Assembly: GCA_036346205.1 (NCBI GenBank)
Contig: JARFJB010001664.1
Location: 1,222,001-1,286,000, forward strand
Source: Vesta saturnalis
Lineage: Eukaryota > Arthropoda > Insecta > Coleoptera > Lampyridae
DNA length: 64,000 nucleotides
Direction: 5' to 3'
A program made the translations under genes and the position numbers. A model generated the notes under the pieces. That model saw nothing but the letters and a program-made list of their open reading frames with translations. It ran no database searches and was not told where the DNA came from. Positions 22,111 to 34,599 of this stretch are shown here, in pieces (positions within the stretch are counted from its first letter, which is position 1; every line of letters starts with the position of its first letter).

Positions 22111-24454
22111 CGTAAAAATGAGTGAAATCGTATATTCGTAAAGGATGAAAGATGATCAACAGCATCTTGGAAAACTAAGATTGAATTCACAGAAAATCAT
22201 ATTTTGCACGTTACAAATCTTATTTTGATTACATTATATTAGAAGTAAACGATAGACTCTAATAGTACAACAATGATGGAAAAATGTCAGAGTATAAAAC
22301 TAATATTGGCATAGTTTAAACACGCAATTTTAAAATTGGTGACCTTATTACATTTAAATGAAACTCTACGTTTGAAATGTGAATTTTACTTATAATTAAT
22401 TTAATTACATTTAAGACAGATTTATTATTAATTCCAAAAGGAGAAATCCGCTTTAAGTAAGAAGTAATTAAAATTCGGTAAAGTAAACCTTTAAGCCTAT
22501 GATACGTATTTGATTTCTCAGACGATGGCTTTAGTAATAACTGGTGCAAATAAAATTATTCTTAAGCTGTTTTCTATATGATGATACTCAGGTTAGAAAA
22601 ACAAAAATTGTGTACTTAACTGCTACTAACGATTTAACGGTTAAAATGGGATGGCCATATTTGGGGGTTATTCTTGTTTGTTTTCTCTTAAATTCAATTT
22701 AACGCACTGAACACAAAATCCGTTGGTTAAATAGGAACAGAATCAATCAAAATGTACCTACAAACATTTTTTATTGCAATACATTCAACAAAAGTTTTGA
22801 CATTTGATTGCAATCATCCTAATTGAAGTAGTCAAGTTATTTACCTTTGAAATCATTCAATAAAATGTTAAAACATGTTACCTATACATTGGTGTATTAA
22901 AAGTGCTGATGAAACTATTTGAAAATGGATATCGGTTTTAAAAGTGCAGATATAAAACTTCTTTGCTCTCAGTAACGATCTGCCGAAATTCTATACTCAA
23001 TAAAATCAAATAAAAAACATGCCATGTAATCATACTTGATTTATTGAATTTTCATCATGCGCATCTTTATGTGGTTTTATGGCGTTAAGTGGATTAAAAC
23101 AATTAAGTGACAACCACATCTTCTAGAATTTATCTTAATGACTATAAATACTTATTTATTGCGTTTAAATCGTGTATTTAAATATAAGTATAATATAAAC
23201 TGCACGTTTCCGCAACTGCCATTGTCGTCATCAATCTAAAAGGCAGTAGTTATAATTACTGGCGAAACGTATAAATTTATATTTAAATACCTAATATAAA
23301 AATATAATTGAGTCTGTCTCACTTAAGCATAAGTTTGTTACACATGTTTTTAAAGTACGCAAATGGTAAAACTTTTGCTTTGATTTCTAGTTGACTCATC
23401 AGAAGAAATCTAGTATTTACTTCGTTGTACGTTCATTTTCATACGGACTTTGGTTACATTTATACAAACAAACTTTCACCTAAAATTAATACTTGGTTCT
23501 CGACAGCCTTCCCTTCTTTTTAAACTCTGTTTGTACGTATCGGTGAAAAATGGTTGACAGTCATTGATTTCTATGAAAATGTAAACTTTCACGATTGCCA
23601 CACATAATTTAAATACTTACCTTTAGGGTAATTAAACCGTGTATTTTTTTTACCTTTCATATGAATTTAAACGTTTCGATAACTAACAATTACAGTAGTC
23701 GTCCTCTGTCCTCAGTAAAGGGCTATATCTTTAAGAATTACTTGATCCGTTAAAATAAATTTATCAAATATGAAAACGCAAATATTAATATAACAGTTTG
23801 ATAAACATATAAAGCCCACTATGGAATTTAATTCTAGAAAAAGATAGCTAGACTCTTAATAAATTAAATACCATTAAACTCTCTTGAAGATGACAAGCTC
23901 TCTAACGAACAAAGGCTAACAGTGAAAATTGTCACAAACAAAGAACAAATTTATCATTTAATCCAATTGTGGTGTAAGTATAAAATTATGAAAAACTTTA
24001 AATTTGAAACTTATGAAAGCATTCACAATTAGAAACTGAAATACAGCTTAATTTAACATATGTAGTAAAATTAAAAATCTTATTAGACGAGCTATATTGT
24101 GTATTTACTGTAGATTAACAATTACAATTATTAATAAAAAACTATTTCTTTGCTGGATTCAACTAAATGTTTCATTGCTGAGAACTAACTTTATTTTTTG
24201 AAACATTGGCTTGTTGGATTATGTTTATAAATTTAGCAACCAGTTGTTGTAATAATTACCATCTTAATTTAGCAATGTGTGTAATTAATTTAACCACTGC
24301 CGGCATTTATTTAGAAGTTAAGGTATCAAAACCTAGTAGTATACCTATGCCAATTGTAGGCCACTGTACAGTGTTGCCACGACTCAAGATCATGTGGAGT
24401 TGCCAGTTTCAAGGTCAAAAATGGGGTCAGATCATTGCTAAACATATCTGATTC
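22111..24454. other. AT-rich DNA without a recognisable gene
   Basis: Many short AT words, no long open frame with family similarity, no clear splice sets. Nothing supported. Confidence 0.4.
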
Positions 24455-25150
24455 CGGGTCGCGCTAAAAGGTGGTTGCATCACCAACACAGCTAAAAATA
24501 GTCGGTCCATGTCTTCACTAAAAGGTAGTCGCGTCATAACTAAAAATAGTCGGTTCGCGTGTTAGCTAAGAATTATAGTGACAGCACCACCATTAAAAAT
24601 AGCTGATGCGAGTCATCATCATTAAAAAATAGTAGGTGACCAAACATGAGTGGTTTGAATCGCTGCTGTGCAAATATGTCACAAAATAAATAACCAGATA
24701 TGTGTGTGGTTCGTATCTGAGCCAGACACTCATCTGGTTCAGATGCTCCGAAAAGGTGGTTGTATCATCATAGCTAAAAGTAATCGGTTCATGTCCTCAC
24801 TAAAAATGTGGTCGCGCCTTAGCTAAAAATAGTCGGTTCACGTCTTAGCTAAGAATTATGGTGACAGAACCATCATTAAAAAAAGCTGATGCGAGGCATC
24901 GTCATTAAAAAATAATAGGTGGCCAAACATGAGTGGTTTGTAGTTCTACTATGCAAATACATCACAAAAGAAATAACCAGATATGTGTGGTTCGTATCTG
25001 TTGCAGACACATCTGGTTCGGTTTCTCGCTAAAAGGCGGTTGCATCATCATAGCTAAAAATAATCGGTTCATGTCCTCACTAAAATTGTGGTCACGTCGT
25101 ATAGTCGGTCCGCGTCTTAGATAAAAATTATAGTGACAGCATCATTAAAT
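24455..25150. repeat. tandem repeat, about 290-bp unit, roughly 2.4 copies
   Basis: The unit contains GCTAAAAATAGTCGGTTC (itself repeated inside the unit), ACCAAACATGAGTGGTTTG, AATAACCAGATATGTGTG and ACATCTGGTTC. Copies begin near 24,465, 24,755 and 25,030. The internal sub-repeat suggests growth from a word of about 45 bases. Confidence 0.75.
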
Positions 25151-25186
25151 ATTATTGTCACCTACTGGTAGGGGCGGTTTCCATAT

Positions 25187-25412
25187 TAGGGGTAGGTCCC
25201 CCAATTTGATATATGTGGTAGATACATAAATAAGCCGAAATAGGTTGTTGGGGTTTTTTTAAATTAGGTTTTGGCTAATTCTGGTCGGTTTTTTGTTTGA
25301 AGAAGCTTGACTTAGAACAGCTTTATATTAGGGGTAGCTGCCCCAATTTGATATATGTGGTAGATACGTAAATAAGTCGACAAAGACTGTTAGGGTGGGG
25401 GGGGGGGGTATT
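25187..25412. repeat. duplicated segment with poly(G) tract
   Basis: Two direct copies, at about 25,187-25,260 and 25,328-25,412, share CCCCAATTTGATATATGTGG and TAGATAC.TAAATAAG. The second copy carries a G run of about 13 near 25,395-25,409. Confidence 0.75.
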
Positions 25413-25819
25413 TTTAACTCGAGAAAGTCGTTTTTTATAATCTATAGTTACACCTTATTTTAGAAAAAAATATATTTATTTTTGTGAACTGTTGTAGTAT
25501 TAGTTTGTAAAATTGTAATTTTCATGAAAACTTCAAGTTTATTAGAATTTGTGAAATAGTATATACCGTATACGTTAAACAAATGTTACCTACGTGTTTG
25601 TAATATGTAAAAATGAAAATTGAATAAAGATGCTAAACGAATTGTATATACATGACAATTTTTTAACTAAATGAGGATGCTTTACAGTATTATATATGCA
25701 TATTCATTTAATTGAAATTATACGAATTATAATAAAAGGTAAAAAATTAATGTACGAAGTTATACTAATGTAGCTTTTAAATAGTAAGTAAAGTTTGTTA
25801 CACGTCTAAACCGCACTAG

Positions 25820-26140
25820 GCGTCGTGTAGGCTTACTAATGTAAGCGGGTTGCCAAGCCAGCTAACAGGGAGATGGGCGTGGTCGAAATAATAAGTAAAA
25901 TGAAATATGTCTCTAGGCGCCACCACAATCGAAACTTTGTTAATATAATTGTCTTAAGCTGGATGTTAATTAACCCTACTTGATTGTGGAAAGTAGGATT
26001 GTGCTTACTCGGTAAACTCATATACGAAGGTTCTAAAACAAACACTCGTCCAAAACAATTCAACTCAAATAAATTTAGTACAACCCAGGTTATCAAAAAT
26101 TTTTTGAATACACCTCGTATACCAAAACTTCTAAAATAAA
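25820..26140 (-). mobile_element. possible small non-autonomous element (MITE-like)
   Basis: On the minus strand the segment opens with ACGAGGTGTATTCAAAAAAT, a type of terminus common in insect mariner-related MITEs, and its composition differs from the AT-rich surroundings. The other end is not clear and no matching inverted repeat was found, so this is tentative. Confidence 0.3.
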
Positions 26141-29100
26141 ATTTATCACTCAAACTCATTCAATGAACGGTAATTAATTTGTAAAATTCTTAACATGAAC
26201 GCTATCTTTTAAATTTACTTTTCTTTTGAATCGTAGTTGACATTCGTAAACTGTATAATTTCTCAAAACTTTTGTTATACTTAATGAAATTTTTAAGACA
26301 ACAGCTGATCTGTTAATAGTGCATTGCTCTAATGAAACTGACATAAAAATTTTGTAATCAACCTGGCTAATATAAACTTTCAGGTTGTTCCTTAAATCTG
26401 AAAAATTAAAATCTGCAAAGCTTACTTTTAAAATTGTCAAAACAAGATCACCAATTAGGTAAATGTTACATCTGTGTTTCATACCTGTTTAAATAAACAA
26501 CAAAGTAAAAATTTAACGATAAGTATATATTGTCCTGCATAACATAATTAAAAACACAAATATTTACATAAATTACATCAGCGTGGTTGAAAGTTAAACC
26601 ACCAAGTACCACTTTGCAATCTTACTACTAAAACAAACCATACAATACGACTCAAGAACGATTATCTTTTCCTTTCAAAACTAATTAATAATTTAAACAA
26701 CCATACTCAAACAAACTAACAAAAAAATAATCGGCCTTAAATGCGTTCATAAAATTCCTTAATCTAATTTCTTACTTAACAAATTTGTCCATAAATCCTT
26801 GGCTTTTCTTTCTTCTTTCTTCCGTACACCAATTATATGTAGTCCATTGGTAATTCCTTAAAATTGCCTGAAGCACATTACAAATGCTCAACAAACTTAT
26901 TCCTCTGTGCACTCGCGATTAGTTCACTTACGCGAGGTTATTACTTTCACAAACATTTAATAAACTGTACACGTTTGGTTGCCTTCTAAAATTTCTTGCA
27001 ACCTTTACACCAAAATTAGTCCCTTATACAAATAAAACTTTCAATGTCATATAACGTTATTTAAACATTGGTTTAATATACAACGAACGCTTCGTTCACT
27101 TAACAGGTGGTCTCATAAATACTTTTAGCCGAATCTCGTTACAAAGACACGCGCTGCCCTTCACACTTTAACATAACAACTGTTATCTTTATTCAAATCT
27201 GCTTACGCACTATTATTTTCTTGAAAATAAACAAACTAGTTTTTATCTTCAACGTCAATTTTAATTATGGTTTTGTTTATGAATGTCTTTTTCAATTTAT
27301 CCCCGGTTCGAGTTATGCAATTAATTAAACAATTACTGCCTCATTAAAATTTCACAAACATACTCCAACATCATCACAGTCTATCCCACACTAACTCGCG
27401 TGCGCGTCTCACCGAGCTCTCATCACAAGCCAAAAGCTAACTTAACTCTCCCTTCAACTCCCAACGACAACCAACTCGTCAATCTCTGACTTCCCTATTT
27501 ATAACTTCAGTCATCCATCTTTAAACATGTCTTCCTTCCGCGTTATATTCTCCAATAATATTCATTCAAAATTCTCTAGTTCCAATAGCTGCTTCCCTCT
27601 ATACAAGCACGCGTGTAATTACAATACATCGCCATATTTGTTTTCACTTACAAATTTTACAATTACTTCACGAAGAAATCATTTTTCGTCATTACATTCG
27701 TTCAGTAGCCACTCTGAACCATTACGCAACTTTTAACACTTATCTCCAATTTGCGCTCGATCTCGTTCCGCAACATTTGCAAAAATAAGTACAGTGTAAT
27801 GTCTCAAATTCCATATACACACATTTATTCTCAAAACAATTGCACAACATTACAAAACCCTTCGGAAATTAATACTTAAACATACCCAATCTTTCTCTAC
27901 ATATTTTCTAAAACATTTTACACTTATTCTTCACATTTTCTGACCAAAATTACTCATTTTATCTTCAAACATTCCTTTCTTTAAGGTAGCCAAACAGAAG
28001 CAATCCAGTGGGAAGCATTATCGTCCCATAGACAAATTTCTCTTCACATTCACATTCATCAAAATCTAATTATTCCAACACTAAAGTCTTTATAACATTC
28101 AAATATACGTATCTACATACATAATTATATTTCTCCTAAATTTCCAGTGGCGTATCATACACCCACATACATTATGCATTCACACAAAAAATTTTTTTTT
28201 TCCGTTCAAACTCAATACACTCGTGCTCAGAACACGTAATACACGTCATTATAACATCCTATATACAGGGTGCGTCATCGCAACCTGACAAGTTTCATTT
28301 TCAAATAATGAATCAATGGTGTTATGTTAATTAATATTAAAGAAGAACTGGTAATAGTTTCCGTTGAAGCTGAGTTCTTGTGTTAATGAGAGGTTTTATA
28401 TTAAACTATACGTGTATAATTCCTACGCCGCGTTGAAACTTGAATATTTGGAGTCCTATTCGAATTAAAATTTTTGAAATACTCCAATAAATTGTGTTTC
28501 TTATGAGCATACGCAAGTAGAGCAAAAAAAGTTGCGTTTTAAGTGCAGTTTATCGTTTCAAATTTGAATAGGTCAATTAATAAATGCAAAAGTAAAGTGA
28601 CGTTTATAAAACGCAAGCACGTTTTCAAAAATATTAATTTCGACTTGGAGCTAAGGGTAAATTTAAAAATTCAAGAGCGCGTTTTTTTTGGGACTTACAT
28701 TCAACTGATTTTTTTTGTTTCAGATCACGTCCTAATTATTTTAATTTTTTTTTTTTACAATAAAGTACATAGTTTTACTTTTTTTATTTCCCTAACCTGT
28801 GCTTTGTTGTGTGTTTGTTTTTCTGAATAGCGTATGGTTTTAATTCAACTAATTTTTGCTGTTTCAAATCATGAATTGATTAATTTTTTATATAAATTTT
28901 GTTATGATTCTGACACTCGTTTACATTAAATACATAAAATGGAAAGCAAAGCAAGTAATTCCTGCATATACGCAACACACATTACACACGCACACACACA
29001 TTTGCATTCCATTTTACACTATTTCAATTTCCTTATATTTACTTCATTTTTATGACAAGATTACAATGAGAAACTAATAATTTATTTTTATGCTCTAGTT

Positions 29101-29172
29101 ATCAAACATTAATTTTTATAATTCGCATTGTCATTATCAATTCACTAATTTTAGATTATATAATTATTGTTG
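26141..29172. other. AT-rich DNA without a recognisable gene
   Basis: Contains pyrimidine-rich stretches (26.7-28.0 kb on the plus strand), a terminus-like TACAGGGTGCGTCATCGCAA at about 28,264 with no partner found, and a short (AC)n run near 28,985. The open frames at 27527-27736 and 28543-28830 have no recognisable similarity. Confidence 0.35.
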
Positions 29173-29174
29173 TA

Positions 29175-29568
29175 CAGGTTGTCCCATTTTGGTTGTCCTC
29201 GCAGGGTATCTCAGTTATTAGCAAAGATACAGAGATGCGGTTTTCGCGAACTTTGGCTACTTTTTTGTGAAACGAAAGATGACACAAACAGAATTACTCT
29301 AGCTCTTCTCATTTTTGAGATACAGGGCGTTTTTGAAAAAGTTGCATTTTGAGACAGCCCCCGTATCTCAGCTATACGATAACTTATAGAAAAGTGAAAA
29401 GTGTTCTTTATATAATTTTTCCGTAGAATGCAGTGCTGTTTTCAGAATGAGTATACGGGGTCAGGTCAAAAAGTTATCGGGATCAACTTCATTTTTTTAA
29501 ATGGGACACCCTGTCTATTTTCTCATAATTAAATTTTCCTTGTTCTAAGCATTTCAAATATGTATAGC
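29175..29568 (+). repeat. left terminal inverted repeat
   Basis: About 390 bases matching 31,180-31,558 inverted, including GTCAGGTCAAAAAGTTATCG and the inner edge TTGTTCTAAGCA. A few mismatches separate the arms. Confidence 0.92.
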
Positions 29569-29775
29569 ATTCATCATTTTTATACAAATAGCGCAGTATT
29601 TCAAATTATTAACTGGATTTGTTAGTGGCCTTTGGTACTGCAATTGTTTTACCATGGCAACTTCATTTTTTGACATTTGTCAATATTTGCAAATTTGTTG
29701 ATTGTTGAGATCCTTACTGTTAGTAAAGTTTTCAATATTCTTTTCGTTATTTTGAATTTTACAAAGTTTCAAACC

Positions 29776-30904
29776 ATGGCGAATAATTTAGGTACGAGAA
29801 CTATGAGAAATTAGATATGATTGGGGTTTATTACCAAACAAATATTAATGCAGAGCAAGCGAAGGAAATATATTTTAAAAGGTATTTATATTTATTGGAA
29901 TGTTAGTCATCATTTGAGTTAAATAAAATGTGAATATTATAGATTTCGGAAAGAAGGCAACCGTGTAAAAACATTCATTAGGTTAAAACAAAATTTGGAA
30001 AATCACGGATCGTTTGAAAGGCCACGCGCCAAAACATATAGAAAAGAAAACGAAGAAAATAATGAAATAAATGTCCTTGCAGAGGTCACTGTTAACGAAA
30101 ATTATACGTCTTGCAGAAAAATAGAAGAATCGGTGGGCATTTCAAAACGAAAGTATCAAAATATTTAAAAATACCATTATAAACCATATATACCTCAAGT
30201 CATCCACCACTTGCATCCGGGTGATGCTCAATTGCGTATCGATTTCTGTAGATGGTATATTCAGAAAAGTGAAGAAAATGGTAATTTTGGTCGTTTAGTT
30301 ATATGGTCGGATGAAAGCCATATAAGCTCCGCCGGAATTTACAATCGTGCAACGAATCGTTTCTGGTCTAACGAAAATCGGCATGTTACCGTGATCCGTC
30401 AGCAGCAAGGCAGGTTTGGGTTCAATGTGTCCTGTTTCATTTTAGGAGGCAGATTAACATTTTACATGTTTGAAGGCAATTTGAACCATCAACGATATTT
30501 GGAAATTTTGGACATTTGCCTTCCAGAATTGTTTGATGATATTCCGTTAGCCCAGCTAAGAGAGGTTTATTTTCAGCAAGACGGGGCACCTTGCCACAAT
30601 GCAAGACTAGTAAGAGATTACCTCAATACAATGTTTCAAAACCATTGGATTGGTAACAATGGACCAGTTAATTGGCCAGCAAGGTCCCCAGACCTATCAA
30701 TTTTAGATTTTTTTGTGGGCTACCTTAAAAATAAAATTCATCAAAGACGGTATGAAACTCAAGAAGCTTTGATGAATGCTACAAGAGAAGCCCTTGAAGA
30801 ACTACGTTTAAGACCCTATTTTATTAAGATCCATTCAAGAAATTCTTCGGAGATGTAGGATTTGTCTTGACCATAAGGGTCAGCAAATTGAGCAATATTT
30901 ATAA
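29776..30904 (+). pseudogene. mariner-like transposase with one intron, one stop and two frameshifts
   Basis: The first ATG after the left TIR is at 29776; a one-base shift is needed before 29793 to enter the conserved frame (YEKLDMIGVYYQ). A 61-base GT-AG intron (29882-29942) joins IYFKR to FRKEGNRVKTFIR in frame. A TAA at 30166-30168 lies between the DNA-binding and catalytic parts. The catalytic domain is open from 30,169: first Asp in WSDESHISS, second in FQQDGAPCHNA, third in LSILDFFVGYLK, with 41 residues between the last two. FFVG is one residue shorter than the usual FFLWG. The end shifts frame near 30,820; the family C-terminus (ILRRCRICLDHKG) ends at 30904. All three catalytic Asp remain. 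Confidence 0.85.
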
Positions 30905-31179
30905 AATTTTAATTCTTCTTATTTTCGTTTGTCTCTAAATTTATAAATAAATACATCCAATATTTATATGAGTTTCAAATCAACAATTCTGGAAATAAAA
31001 TAAATTATTTTGCCGAAATTTGTATCTTCTTCAATGACATATAATTACATAATGATGGTTTTCTATATTAGGCACAAAAAAAAACAATAGAAGATTACGA
31101 ATTCAAAGCCTACTAAGAAATTCAGTTAATAATACAAAATACCACGCTATTTATCAAAATAAGTGATAATTGTTATATA

Positions 31180-31558
31180 TATTTGAAGTGCTTAGAACAA
31201 GGAAAATTTAATTATGAGAAAATAGACAGGGTGCCCCATTTAAAAAAAATGAAGTTGATCCCGATAACTTTTGACCTGACCCGTATACTCATTCTGAAAA
31301 CAGCACTGCATTCTACGGAAAAAATTATATAAAGAACACTTTTCACTTTTCTATAAGTTATCGTATAGCTGAGATACGGGGCTGTCTCAAAATGCAACTT
31401 TTTCAAAACGCCCTGTATCTCAAAATGAGAAGAGCTAGAGTAATTCTGTTTGTGTCATCTTCGTTTCACAAAAAGTAGCCAACGTTCGCGAAAACCGTAT
31501 CTCTGTATCTTTGCTAATAACTGAGATACCTCGAGGACAACCAAAATGGGACAACCTG
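31180..31558 (-). repeat. right terminal inverted repeat
   Basis: Inverse partner of 29175-29568, ending ACAACCTG|TA. Confidence 0.92.
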
Positions 31559-31859
31559 TACTCCCATTTTTTGGTACGAACACATATCATATATACTTTT
31601 GTTAAAAAGATAATCATTACCCTTTCCATAAATGCTATGTTAAAGTTAGCATCTCTTCAGGATTTTTTTGATTTCCTATACGGGGCTGTTATTGATGCGA
31701 ATACTTCTGATACTCAGCTATATACATTTATTACAATAACTAAATATAATTCTTATTTCTACGTACTTAGATTCTACATATTTCATTTTTATACATTTTT
31801 TTATACAGCTCAGCCCCAAAATTTACAAATTTTTTTATGCAAACCTTTATGGAAAATTA

Positions 31860-32354
31860 ATGAAAAAATTCTTGCCATATGAGGAGTTTGCCTTTGTAGA
31901 TTACCCACATTGGCAATAAAAACGTCAACGCAACTGGAGAAACCACGTTGGATAATTGTTGCATTTCAACAAGATAAAAGGTACATAAAGCCGGCAAGGG
32001 CCGGAAATTTTGATCACATTAACGTCAGAAATCTTAAAGTACATCTGAATTCTGAGTATTATCCATATGAAGCAATCCATTTGAATTTCAGTGCTAACCA
32101 ATACATTACCTGTCCATCACAATTTTTTGAAATTCCTATGTGATTTCTATGGTGAAGACAATAATGACGCATTATTCAACTATTTCGAATTCAAATCATG
32201 TCCAGTATTTGTAATGGACTGCTCTAAACAAAATGAATCCTTAAAAAACTCAACAGTAGACATCAAATTGGAAATGGAATCTCTAACACCTCTCGATAAT
32301 GGAATCGTTGTCTATGGTTTTATTTTCCATTACGCTCCATCACTGGAGAAGTGA
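31860..32354 (+). pseudogene. capsid-like protein fragment of the Polinton
   Basis: Two overlapping frames, 31910-32143 and about 32,135-32,354, together show a protein commonly multicopy in insect genomes: KTSTQLEKPRW, FDHINVRNLKVHLNSEYYP, then MDCSKQNESLKNSTVDIKL and an end in YGFIFHYA. I read it as the Polinton major-capsid (double jelly-roll type) C-terminal half from its place next to the ATPase. The fold cannot be seen from sequence. The N-terminal half is not recognisable upstream and the frame shifts once near 32,135, so it is a broken fragment. Confidence 0.55.
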
Positions 32355-32418
32355 AAAAATTATAATTATTGTAACATACACTCTGTATGTCTAGTATCTA
32401 AATAAAAATATTGTAATT

Positions 32419-32990
32419 ATGCGTTTAGTTTTATTTCATCCACCACCAAAGATGAAAATTTTTGCTCAGAAACAAAAAATTTCAATTCAAAATCACGACC
32501 TAGATGAAAAGTCTAGTACTCCAAAACATGGTGATTTACTTCCTAATAGTATATGTGGCCGCTCCAATTGTGGCGAAACAATGATTAGTCTGCTTACTGA
32601 GAAAAATGGTTTGAAATTTAAACATGTATACGTATACTTTAAATCATTGAATCAACACAAGTACAAACTTTTACAGGAAATTTTGCTTCCAATGAAGGAT
32701 ATAGGTTACTTTATCTTCAGTGATAATCAAGATGTGATTGAGCCTAATTGTGGAAAATCAAACTCTATTTTTATCTTCGATATCACTTGTGAAAAGCAAA
32801 ATAACCTAAGGGCACATTGACTGTTTGGGTCAAACTTACAGTAAAATTCAAAAGCAATTAATTCGTGATAATGTGAATCTAATTATATTATTTGAGCAGG
32901 ATGAATTAAACCTAATAAACAAATAAATAAATGTGTAGGAGGTCCATATAAATCCCACCATAAGCATGAAATTGTTTCGGGGCATAAACA
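32419..32990 (+). pseudogene. Polinton packaging ATPase (FtsK/HerA-like), decayed
   Basis: The open frame at 32419-32820 carries the Walker A region as SNCGETM, followed by LKFKHVYVYFKSLNQHKYKLL, IGYFIFSDNQDVI and a Walker B-like IFIFDITCEKQNNLR. Family proteins have a Lys where this copy has Glu in SNCGET, and a second Asp where it has Ile in FDIT, so nucleotide binding and hydrolysis residues are lost. The product would pump DNA into a capsid. Weak similarity continues past the stop at 32,820, toward 32,990, interrupted by further stops. Confidence 0.65.
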
Positions 32991-33059
32991 ATGCAGCTGA
33001 ATTTAATAATGGCCGCTATAGGAAAACCTTTGATGAATATATAATACTTTAAACTGAAT

Positions 33060-33180
33060 TCAGTGTTTTAGTAGTTACTGATCCGTTTAGTTATTAACAG
33101 CTATCTATTCAGTGTAAACAGCTATCTGTTCGGGGTAAACTGTTACCTGTTCAGTAAACCCGTTTTGCTACAACGGATAA
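33060..33180. repeat. short minisatellite, about 23-bp unit
   Basis: Three to five imperfect copies of AACAGCTATCTGTTC.G.GTA. The word resembles the AACAGGTAGCCGTTTCC repeats inside the inner element (36.29-36.42 kb) and the GGAAACGGATAGCTGT repeats at 63.24-63.50 kb. Confidence 0.6.
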
Positions 33181-33189
33181 CAAGGAGGT

Positions 33190-34200
33190 GGTATTAAAGA
33201 AAAAAAAAATTCAGGCTCGTAAAATAATACAGCAGAACCAGTGTTAAAGCTGCTCGCATTGATAATGAAAGATCACTTGAAAGTACTTATAAGCCCATAA
33301 TAGAACCTCTAACTGAAATGGTAAATAAAATCGATCCATATAAAAAAATTGAAACACCTAAAACGAGCCCATTGACGTTAAACCCAAAAAACTACTCTTA
33401 TTCATATTTCCAAGAAAGCACGCTACTTCACCCACTAGCCCGCTAACTCAAGTTCAAAAGGCATCAGGCTTCATTCCATTAAGTAATTCAAGAAATGGTG
33501 CTAGCTCAGCTACCGTGTTTTCAAAGAAATACTCCTACAGGTCTTCGTACACCATCTTTCTTAGATACATATGCCGTGGAAGAGATTAATACTGAGTAGG
33601 AGGGAGAAAAAGAACGTTTTAGTATCACAGATGATTCTACTACCCGTAGTGAACCCTTCTCAAAAGAATTTCACGAGCAGTGCAATGAATTACCTCGTAT
33701 ATACATTGAACGTATTATGACGAATCTTGAAAGTGCTATTGATCATACTTATGAAGTCCACTATGATACCAAAACAGACAAATGGATAATTGGTAATACT
33801 CTCGTTACAATTAAAGGAAACGATATGATTATTAATGGTGTCACGTATAAAGGTATTCCAGGTTTTTATGATCTACTTATTACGATCAACCCGATTTAAA
33901 TATAGTAAATTCAAAAGTTAGAAATATTATAGAAGTATTTTAGGCGCTACGAACGTTACAAGGCGAGATTATGATGTAAGTGGACAAATTCGAGGAAGCC
34001 GCAGCAAAAAGTATATACAAATAACCAAACCCTTGCTATCATCATCGCCCACAACCAAGGGATGTGGAGCTATGTTTTTTAATGAATTAACAAACATTCC
34101 GATTGAATATAAATATTGGAATCATGTACACGAACTAATTCGTGATCTAGAGTTATTGTGGGCGGAAAAATTAGCGGAAATACAGATGTCATGAATGACA
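33190..34200 (+). pseudogene. second virion-type Polinton protein, decayed
   Basis: Pieces in several frames in the expected order: an N-terminal basic helix (near 33,200, IQARKII), STYKPIIEPLTEMVNKIDP (33,280-33,340), the block KWIIGNTLVTIKGNDMIING and GIPGFYDLL (open frame 33717-33899), GQIRGSRSKKY (33,975-34,015), and YKYWNHVHELI with a RDLELLWAEKLA-type end (34,110-34,190). This arrangement belongs to a protein found beside ATPase and integrase genes in insect Polintons. I infer a minor-capsid role from position; no function is shown by the sequence. Confidence 0.45.
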
Positions 34201-34560
34201 TAATATCAATTGTAGAAGAACTATATGAGGATGGATACATTGAAAAACCAAACAGCTATTTTTTAAATAGTATACATGAGAATGCATTGATGTCGATATA
34301 TCATAACTGGAATGCCCCTTGAAAAATTTGGACGTTCACATGTCTAGTATCAATTCAAGAAATTAACCTCTCAGTTTAAACTGATTAATGATAATCAATT
34401 TGATATCGAGAATAGAGACTCAGCAATGTTTCCAATCCCATAGATCCTCAAGATCTAGCAATAGTACTCATCAACAAGGTACAATTTGGATGGAAACCGT
34501 TTGACACAGTTGGTGGACCCGGAAGAAGATGGTGATGCTATAAGTAAAGGATAGCTTGAT
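34201..34560. other. decayed Polinton spacer or coding remnant
   Basis: No open frame of useful length. Short pieces resemble the end of the preceding gene, but I cannot assign the stretch. Confidence 0.3.
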
Positions 34561-34599
34561 TTTTGTCTACTAACAGTTTAAAAAGACTTTAAAGAAAAC

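Larger units (their letters stand above)
29175..31558 (+). mobile_element. nearly complete mariner-like (DD41D-type) transposon
   Basis: Left end CAGGTTGTCCCATTTTGG (29175) and right end CCAAAATGGGACAACCTG (to 31558) are inverted copies, each next to TA (29173-29174, 31559-31560). Each arm is close to 390 bases. The transposase gene lies between on the plus strand. The element is 2,384 bp and is the least damaged transposon in the window. Confidence 0.93.

Noticed and set aside
23190..23290. Possible attachment or inverted-repeat site around GTTTCCGCAACTGCC
   Set aside because: Only partial pairing (GGCAGT/ACTGCC and CGAAACG) with no flanking element could be seen.
26174..26482. 102-codon minus-strand frame
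   Set aside because: AT-rich, no motif, no splice context; likely chance.
28258..28300. Transposon terminus-like TACAGGGTGCGTCATCGC
   Set aside because: No inverted partner found within the window, so an element cannot be delimited.
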